DNA from: Astropecten irregularis
Taxonomy: Eukaryota; Echinodermata; Asteroidea; Paxillosida; Astropectinidae
DNA length: 64,000 bases
Direction: 5' to 3'
Assembly (NCBI GenBank): GCA_963971285.1
Contig: OZ020247.1
Span: forward strand, 8,452,614 to 8,516,613
The position numbers and the translations under genes are program-made. Under the pieces are notes generated by a model. That model ran no database searches. It was not told the origin of the DNA and saw nothing but the letters and a program-made list of their open reading frames with translations. How positions within the stretch are numbered: position 1 is the stretch's first letter; every line of letters starts with the position of its first letter. Shown here piece after piece: positions 56,774 through 64,000 of this stretch.

Positions 56774-58461
56774 GAGAGGGAATATCAGAAATGACGTGGT
56801 AAATGTGAACATCTGTTTTAATAAACATGGTATCCAGGAAGCAGAGATGATAATTCTAGAAGCACCATACAAGCCTGTACCTGTAGATCTTGTTTTGCTG
56901 GCAGAATGTAAAATAATCTCCAACTTAAACAGTTGCAAAGCCACCATATGGCAAAATTAAGATTAGATGACTAGATTCCATTTTGTGTTGCGTGTATAAA
57001 ATTATCTTGACGGGTAGTGACTTGCTCTTTTGTTTAAAGCTTAAAGCCCCCTGTTGATTTGTGTTTAGTGTTTTATGACATTATGACACCTGTTACATTA
57101 TCAATTACGGTTCTGAGATCGATATAAAAAATTTCTAAAACAGCTACCAATTACCATACTGCAATTGTATACAAACTTACAAGTGTCCTTCTCAACCGCA
57201 TCCAACTATAGTTAGGCCAGTGACCACTGATCATCACATCAAGCAACTTCAACTCAAGCTTAAGACATGCAGTTTGTATCGTGAAGTGATATATTTCCTA
57301 TTCCCTCTGTGCACTTAATTGCTTTCTCGTTTGTTTGAATTTGAATGAATCGGATTTAATAAACAAATAAAACGATGAAAAATCATAACATTGATTGACT
57401 TCGGTGCCCACTTATTATAATATGATGCACTTAACTGCTTCATCTCCTTAATTATCTTCGGCCACACACCTTTTGAACCCTTCTGCCTTGTCGTTCGTCC
57501 ATACTACATTGCCCACACCAAGTCCCTTTTTTTGTAGTCACCTGACAATTAAATTACGGTGACCTTAATGTTCGTTTCGTACACTCAACCCCGGATTAAT
57601 TAATTTGTACACGCCACATTAAAACTGCTACAAACTGTCTTCTTCTTCAAATTATCAACTGCATGGTTGCCAATTCAAAGCTTGAGTTGAAAAGAAAATC
57701 AAAACCCGAGCATTCCAATACCTGCATCTCGACCACTAAGTCAATGAGCTGCATTTATTGATTATGTTATTCCTATACAATATTAATTAGGCATATATAT
57801 TGTCGCAGTTTGTACACATCCAGTATTATGACAGGGATTTTAAAGACCAACAGATCAGAACAAATCTCGATACCCTATTCAACATGAACAGTGGCGAATT
57901 TCATAGAGCTGCTTAGCACAAACATTAATTGCTTAGCACAAAAATAGCTCAGTGCCTAATAAAACAAACCATTTGAAAATTCCATTCGATATTCGTGGTC
58001 AGCGAACAACAGCCGAAGAACAATTGCAAGTGATACACAATTACACACGGAAATTTGGTTGTTTTTACTAAGACAGAAATGTCATGCTTAGCGAATTTTT
58101 GTGCTAAGCAGCTGTATGAAATTGGCACCAGGGCCAGGGGTTTCATGCTGACTCGGCAATTTTTTAAGGGGAAAACACGATGTGTTTACACACTCGAGTC
58201 CAAAGGTCACACCCTGCGCTTTCAATGCACAACATTTGCCTACGTATGGAGCAAGTCACGGTATGTGAAGCGGTGCATGCGCGGAGCTAGTTCCATAGGC
58301 TGAAGCCTAAAGTAAAGATTACATAAAACGGGCATGCACACACAACGCGTCCATTATTGACAAGTTACCCTCCATCCAGTACATTGACTCGTTGACTGCT
58401 GAAAATTATTCCCTGCCATTTTAAGTTCTTTAATTGACGTCCCCGAAGTTTAACCAAGGCA
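56774..58461. other. Spacer of the 3.47-kb duplication (G to H)
   Basis: Its first 830 bases match those after gene H (60246 onward), and its last 860 match those before gene G. AATAAA signals are at 56820 and 57358. It contains the family-2 MITE at 57891-58128. No gene was seen. Confidence 0.8.
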
Positions 58462-60245
58462 ATGGCGGTTTTACAGGACTTGCTGTGGTTCCTGGACGTT
58501 CGCACTATCCTGCTCGGTGTGTTTGTCCTCCTGGCTCTTCGCTGGTTCTTGGGCCGGCCGAAGAACCTTCCACCCGGCCCATGGGGTGTACCGATCATCG
58601 GTTCCATTCTGACCATTGCACGGGAGATGCGGCGTGGCATCGAGCCCCAAGATCTCTTCAGGAAGTACGCTGCCAAGTACGGGCCGGTGATTCACCTGAA
58701 GATCCTCAACAAGTCAGTGGTGGTGCTGAATGACTACGCCTCAGTGAAGGAAGCCTTCCAACATCCCCAGCTGAATGACAGGCCTGAGATGGTCCTCGTT
58801 AAGATCTTAAAGAGCGATGGTAAGTTATTTACCTAAATCCATGTTTATTTCATGTTTACTATTATCAAGTAAACCAAAAAGAAAATGACTATCGATTCAT
58901 GCAAGTCATTTAAGGATGAGCAGAGAAATTGGAAGTCAATTCTATAATACTCGGATGACCCAATGATACCGAGAAATGTCCATAGTTGTGTGCATAATAT
59001 ACACATGTCGCAAAGAGTTTTAAAAGCAAAGTGAAGTTGAAAAGAAATGACCGAAAGTGAATAATGAATTAAACGTCTGTTTTCAACCACACAGGAGTTG
59101 GGTCGCTCTCTGGAGAACCTTGGACTGAGGTTCGTCGGTTTTGCCTCAACGTCCTCAGAGGATTCGGCGTCGGTAAATCAGTCTTTGCTGAACAGATCGG
59201 AACCGAAGCTGAGGAACTGATGGAGATGATGTCTGCTCACAACGGGAAGCCCTTCAACCCAAAACCACTGTTGGGCAACGCCGTGTCCAACGTCATTTGC
59301 GCCGTCGTCCTAGGAAAGCGGTACGAGTACACCGATGAGGAATTCAACAGGCTTCTGGATATGCTGGGACGTAATGTCAAATTGCTAGGTTCTGGCGGGG
59401 CGGTCAATATATTCCCGGCTCTGCGTTATTTGCCATTCCTACCAACCAAAGAATTGATTGCTAACATTGTTGAAATGCGGGAATACACAGCCAACATTAT
59501 CAACAGCCACCGTGCTGCATTCGACGAAAACGATTTGAAAGATTTCATTGATGCCTATCTGATGGAAATTCAAAAGAATTCTCAAGAGAAAGGCGAAGTG
59601 AAGCATAACTCGCATCTTACCGAAAGCAACTTCCTTGGTTCTATAGTTAACCTGTTTGCAGCTGGTTCTGAGACTACGGCCACTACACTGCAATGGTGCC
59701 TCCTGTACATGATCGTCTACCCGGACATTCAGAAGAGAGTTCAGGACGAGATTGATGAGGTGGTGGGTCGCAACCGTCTGCCGAGAATGACCGACAAGCC
59801 GGAGCTGAACTTCACCCGAGCGGTCATCTGGGAGGTGCAACGCATGTCTATGATTGTACCTTTAGGTGTTCCGCACACTGCTGCTACAGACACTAAATTC
59901 CGCGATTTCGTGATACCCAAAGGAACATTGCTGGTTCCCAACTTGTGGGCCACCGGCCGAGACCCCAAGGTTTGGTCAGACCCAGATCAGTTCAAGCCTG
60001 AGAGGTTCCTGAACGACAAGGGCGAGGCAGTTCAGGCAGACGAGTTGATACCGTTCAGCACTGGTCGTCGCAGCTGCCTCGGTGAGCACCTTGCTAAGAT
60101 GGAGCTGTTTATCTTCTTCAGCTACTTCTTGCACCAGTTTACCTTCAAGAAGCCGGACAACTCTCCACCACCGACTCTGAAGGGAAAGGGTGGATTTACA
60201 TTCGCACCAGTTGTTTTTGACGTTTGTGCCACAAAGCGTGACTAG
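58462..60245 (+). CDS. CYP2-clan cytochrome P450 (gene H), two exons, 502 residues
   Basis: Exons are 58462-58819 and 59095-60245. The protein is near-identical to gene G, with a few changes: MAVLQD at the start, a Thr in SILTIAREM, VLVKILK, MIVYPDIQ and TAATDTKFRDF (G has TAAIDTKFRGF). All P450 motifs are intact. The proximal AATAAA present after gene G is AAAAAA here; the distal one (60805-60810) remains, so a longer 3' UTR is expected. The intron is 99% like that of G by eye. The recent duplication gives two genes of nearly the same protein; a dosage effect is possible but not shown. Confidence 0.95.
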
Positions 60246-61075
60246 GAGAGGGAATATCAGAAATGACGTGGTAAATGTGAACATCTGTTTTAAAAAACAT
60301 GGTAACCAGGAAGCAGAGATGATAATTCTAGAAGCACCATACAAGCCTGTACCTGTAGATCTTGTTTTGCTGGCAGAATGTAAAATAATCTCCAACCTAA
60401 ACAGTTGCAAAGCCACCATATGGCAAAATTAAGATTAGATGACTAGATTCCATTTTGTGTTGCGAAAAAAAATGTATTATCTTGACGGGTAGTGACTTGC
60501 TCTTTTGTTTAAAGCTTAAAGCCCTCTGTTGATTTGTGTTTAGTGTTTTTTGACAGTTCTGAGATCGATATAAAAAATATTTCTAAAACAGCTACCAATT
60601 ACCATACTGCAAAGTTGTATACAAACTTACAAGTGTCCTTCTCAACCGCATCCAACTATAGTTAGGCCAGTGACCACTGATCACATCAAGCAACTTCAAC
60701 TCAAGCTTAAGACATGCAGTTTGTATCGTGAAGTGATATATTTCCTATTCCCTCTGTGCACTTAATTGCTTTCTCGTTTCTTTGAATTTGAATGAATCGG
60801 ATTTAATAAACAAATAAAACGATGAAAAATCATAACATTGATTGACTTCGGTGCCCACTTATTATAATATGATGCACTTAACTGCTTCATCTCCTTAATT
60901 ATCTTCGGCCACACACCTTTTGAACCCTTCTGCCTTGTCGTTCGTCCATACTACATTGCCCACACCAAGTCCTTTTTTTGTAGTCACCTGACAATTAAAT
61001 TACGGTGACCTTAATGTTCGTGGCGTACACTCAACCCCGGAAAAGGCGCACCATGCTGAAAAACTATTAAGCGTC

Positions 61076-61393
61076 TTGGACATGAATTATGAGCACACCC
61101 GTTCTCCAGTACCTTCTTTGCCGAGCCGTCTGAAATTCCCCAAGGATGAGTTTAAATATAATTGCGTTGGGGAAACACCATGGTCTCATCTAGAGAATTA
61201 TTTCCCCTCACTACAATTACGACTAAACAGTCTCCCCTCCGTGAACACGGACAGGGTGATCTTGCTACGATCACCATTTTTCAAAGATGCAAACAAGATT
61301 AACGGTATAAGGGGGATCACTCAATATAAGGATGATTTTAATCATTATGATATTTTTGTCAAAACGGGAGCAGATTCTTCAGGTTTTAAATAG
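61076..61393 (+). CDS. Unrecognised 105-residue open frame
   Basis: It starts MDMNYEHTRSPVPSLPSRLK and ends DSSGFK before a TAG. It has mixed composition, no signal peptide and no recognised motif. It lies right after the point where the G/H duplication homology stops. No splice sites or upstream promoter are evident. It could be a remnant of a transposon or an exon of an unknown gene; it may equally be chance. Confidence 0.15.
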   Translation: MDMNYEHTRSPVPSLPSRLKFPKDEFKYNCVGETPWSHLENYFPSLQLRLNSLPSVNTDRVILLRSPFFKDANKINGIRGITQYKDDFNHYDIFVKTGADSSGFK

Positions 61394-61475
61394 ATATGCG
61401 AAGGCCTACTTCAGGCGCGGTTCTAGAGCCAACATTTTTGGGGGGCTAGAAGAGCCGTTATTTTTTTTTTTGGGG

Positions 61476-61494
61476 GGTTAGGGTTAGGGTTAGT
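61476..61494 (+). repeat. Short interstitial telomere-like run
   Basis: GGTTAGGGTTAGGGTTAG, about three TTAGGG units next to a T-run and a G-run. It is too short to mark a former chromosome end with confidence. Confidence 0.5.
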
Positions 61495-62508
61495 GATCCT
61501 GTAGCTGGGTCGTACGTTCATATACGTTTGTGCACAAATGATAAATATAATATACAAATATATAATACTATATAAACACCGCACCAACCCACCGTTATAT
61601 ACGCCCCTGGATGAATATAATACATCAGTGAAAAGTACACAAACGTTGTTCACGTTCGCGATTGCGGTTTGTTTGTTGCGGTTTGTTTGTTTTGTTTTGT
61701 TTGTTTGTTTGTTTGTTTTTGTCTGTCTGTCTCCTCGTATATTCCTTACTGGCATCTACACTTTTATGACATTTAAACAACGCAGGGAATAGCCTACCAT
61801 CAGTGATCTTAAGTTGGCTGTAAAAAAACAGAAAAGTAATCATGGTCTGCTGTGACCAAACGTAGTGTCTACAATCTATACTTAACCTAGTTGCAGGTTT
61901 AAACATGGAGGAAGGAAAACTTCGATTTCATGCACGTTTTGACTTATCTGTGAAACCTTTGACCCTGCTTACCGTGCATATAGTGCATGTGGGTATTTAA
62001 TCCGTCTGCCTACCATTCGTTGGTAGTTTGCATACAATAGTTGTTGGAAGTTGAATGGTTTGTTTAGTGACGATGCATTGTTACGTCTTTCACGGTTCAT
62101 TGCGTCTTTCAGTGTCTGCACAGTTTATTAAATTGCGCTATACAGGGCCGGCGAGAAATTGGAATACAAATCGTAATAATTATGAAATGTTGTGACTGCG
62201 CAGCCATGCCTATTCAATGCGTAGGCATATCAGCAATAGCGCATATGTTACGTGCATTATCATCTGTTATATACATGTACAATATAACTTGTAATGCGCA
62301 TGGTCCATGACTAGGATCGAGGCAGTGTAAACAAGCTCTGTGAAAAATTCAATGGTTCACACGAAAGTCAGGCTCTGCATGGAAGAATCAATATAGGCTA
62401 TATACTCATTATTATATCTGTACTCTGCTAGTCGCATTAAACCAGCCGTTTGGCAGGTATTGATGCTACGCTGAAGTAATATAAGAATTAAATAAATACG
62501 AGGAGAAA

Positions 62509-64000
62509 ATGACATTTCTTGAGAACTTGTCTTTCCTGGACGTGCGAACGGTTATTCTGTTCGTGTCACTTCTTCTGGCTCTTCGATGGTTCTTTGGGCG
62601 ATCGAAGCGGGACCTCCCTCCAGGCCCGTGGCAGGTTCCTGTTATCGGATCCATCCCGGCGATCGCCCTGGGGATGATGAAGGGGTCGGAGCCGCATCAG
62701 CTCTTCTCGAGGTACGCTGACATGTACGGGCCGGTTATCCGGTTGAAGGTGCTCAACACCACCGTGGTGGTCTTCAACGACTACACCTCCGTGAGGGAAG
62801 CTTTCCAACATCCCCAGCTTAACGACAGACCCAAGATGATTTTGACTGAACTCATGCGGAGCGAAGGTAGGCCGATTTGTTGTTGCAAATTACATTTCAT
62901 CTCCCAAACGAAAGAGGTGGGTTGGCGAAAATGAAAGTAGGTTTGGCATTTGGCGAAATGATTTTACTCCGAAGGATGCATGCATCACACAGCTTTAGCC
63001 TTAAGTCGTCCAACTGTGGCATCCTTATAGTCAGTAAAAGGTGAAAATCTGATTCTGCAATCCATCTGACTTTTAAAAGCTGTTGGAATTTGTCCCGACT
63101 GACGTATAGGCATTGAAACTTCCCAATCATTAATGCAGATTGCTAGTATCGGGGAATCAGACCCGATGCTAATTTCTCTCGACCAAGTCAAAACCAGAGC
63201 AAGGGAGAGACTTGAGTACAGAACCACCCTAGAACCACCCAAGTGCGTAATTGCTTTTTAGATTATACATCTGACTCCATCGACAGCTTCATAGGAAAAT
63301 AACAAGCATTATTTGATAATTGTTTTTTTTACTTTCTGTTTGTAATTCTAAAGTGGTTATTATTCTTCGTTTCTCAAAGGAGTGGCAATGGCATCCGGTG
63401 AGCTGTGGGTCGAGCTCCGTCGGTTCTGCCTCACTGTCCTCAGGAGCTTCGGGGTCGGCAAGTCCAGCTTCGAGGAGAAGATCGGCGCCGAAGGCGAGGA
63501 GCTGGTCAAGGAGATGGTGGCATTCGACAGGAAGCCCTTCAAACCCAAGAACCTGCTCAGCATTGCCACCTCCAACATCATCTGCTCCGTCATCTTCGGC
63601 AAGCGCTACGACTACAAAGATCAAGAATTCGACAAGCTCCTGACTTTGCTGGGTCGTAATTTCAAACTGCTCGGATCTGGCGGGGCAATCAACTTCCTCC
63701 CGATCCTGCGCCACGTCCCATTCCTTCCACTTGATGAAATAGCATCCAATTTTGATGAGATCCGACTGTTTTTGACCAAGATTATCGACGGCCATCGCGA
63801 TCTTTTTGACGGCGTCAACATGAGTGATTTCACCGACGTGTTCCTGATGGAGATCAGTAAAAACCAGGCCAAGGCTGCTGCGGGGGTGACTCCGAGTTAT
63901 ATTTCTGAGTGCACGTTCGTTGGGACTGTGACTAATCTCTTTGCAGCTGGTTCTGAGACCGTAGCCACCACCTTGCATTGGTGCATTCTGTACATGATCG
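62509..64000 (+). CDS. CYP2-clan cytochrome P450 (gene I), 3' part outside window
   Basis: Exon 1 is 62509-62866 and exon 2 begins at 63380; it is open to the right edge, giving residues 1 to about 327. Donor GAAG|GTAGGC and acceptor TCAAAG|GAG keep the cluster's phase-1 intron position. The N-terminus reads MTFLENLSFLDVRTVILFVS into the anchor, then RDLPPGPWQVPVIGS. The I-helix is FAAGSETVATT. ExxR and the heme loop lie beyond 64000, so completeness cannot be judged. It is the most diverged plus-strand copy: FEEKIGAEGEELVKEM and KPKNLLSIATSNIICSV replace otherwise conserved stretches, and codon use is more GC-rich in exon 2. It is probably an older branch of the cluster. Confidence 0.93.

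Larger units (their letters stand above)
60246..62508. other. Spacer between P450 genes H and I
   Basis: The first ~790 bases copy the G 3' flank, including the AATAAA at 60805. Homology ends near 61040. Then follow the unexplained open frame at 61076-61393, a short GGGTTA run (61476-61494), and a TTTG-repeat stretch (61668-61720). The rest, to the ATG of gene I, shows no exon. Confidence 0.65.

Noticed and set aside
61476-61494. Former telomere or chromosome fusion point
   Set aside because: Only three units, no longer tract and no change in gene content on either side.

Overview
This is a metazoan nuclear genome window, not a prokaryotic one. Coding sequence is split into short exons with GT/AG borders, introns are full of short inverted-repeat transposons and tRNA-derived SINE copies, and the genes belong to animal families. 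The gene set (a SPRING1 orthologue and a large CYP2-clan expansion) and the repeat style suggest a marine invertebrate deuterostome, most likely an echinoderm. That assignment is inference; no species-specific marker was seen.

Left third (1-25,000), all on the minus strand. The gene at 320-20,672 has 20 phase-consistent exons and encodes at least 1,160 residues; its 3' end lies beyond the left edge. The protein reads as a degenerate TBC (Rab-GAP-like) region followed by proline-rich and beta-rich, C2-like segments. I could not name it. Just upstream of it, on the same strand, is a complete five-exon SPRING1 (C12orf49) orthologue of 201 residues at 21,397-24,973, a Golgi membrane protein of the SREBP pathway. 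The most unusual item here is at 10,085-10,990: eight copies of a 117-bp tandem repeat. The repeat unit is the 3' end of an exon plus its 5' splice site, in multiples of three bases, so several alternative in-frame donors are available.

Middle (25,000-28,500) is a repeat-rich spacer with nested MITE insertions.

Right half (28,500-64,000) is a cluster of nine CYP2-clan cytochrome P450 genes plus one relic. One gene is on the minus strand (28,522-30,477). Eight are on the plus strand, starting at 32,341, 36,814, 40,934, 45,055, 49,683, 54,988, 58,462 and 62,509; the last runs off the window. Each has two exons with one phase-1 intron at the same place, and the complete plus-strand genes encode 502 residues. 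The first plus-strand gene is a frameshifted pseudogene. The genes from 32 to 47 kb form a tandem array with a 4.12-kb unit, and the pair at 55-60 kb forms a second array with a 3.47-kb unit. The cluster looks like a young xenobiotic or lipid mono-oxygenase expansion shaped by unequal crossing-over and gene conversion. One copy carries Asp in place of the almost invariant Glu of the ExxR motif.

Spacers and introns hold at least nine recognisable short transposon families (TTAA-flanked MITEs, a MULE-like MITE with a 9-bp target duplication, foldback elements, tRNA-like SINEs, minisatellites). No CRISPR array, rRNA or clear functional tRNA gene was found.
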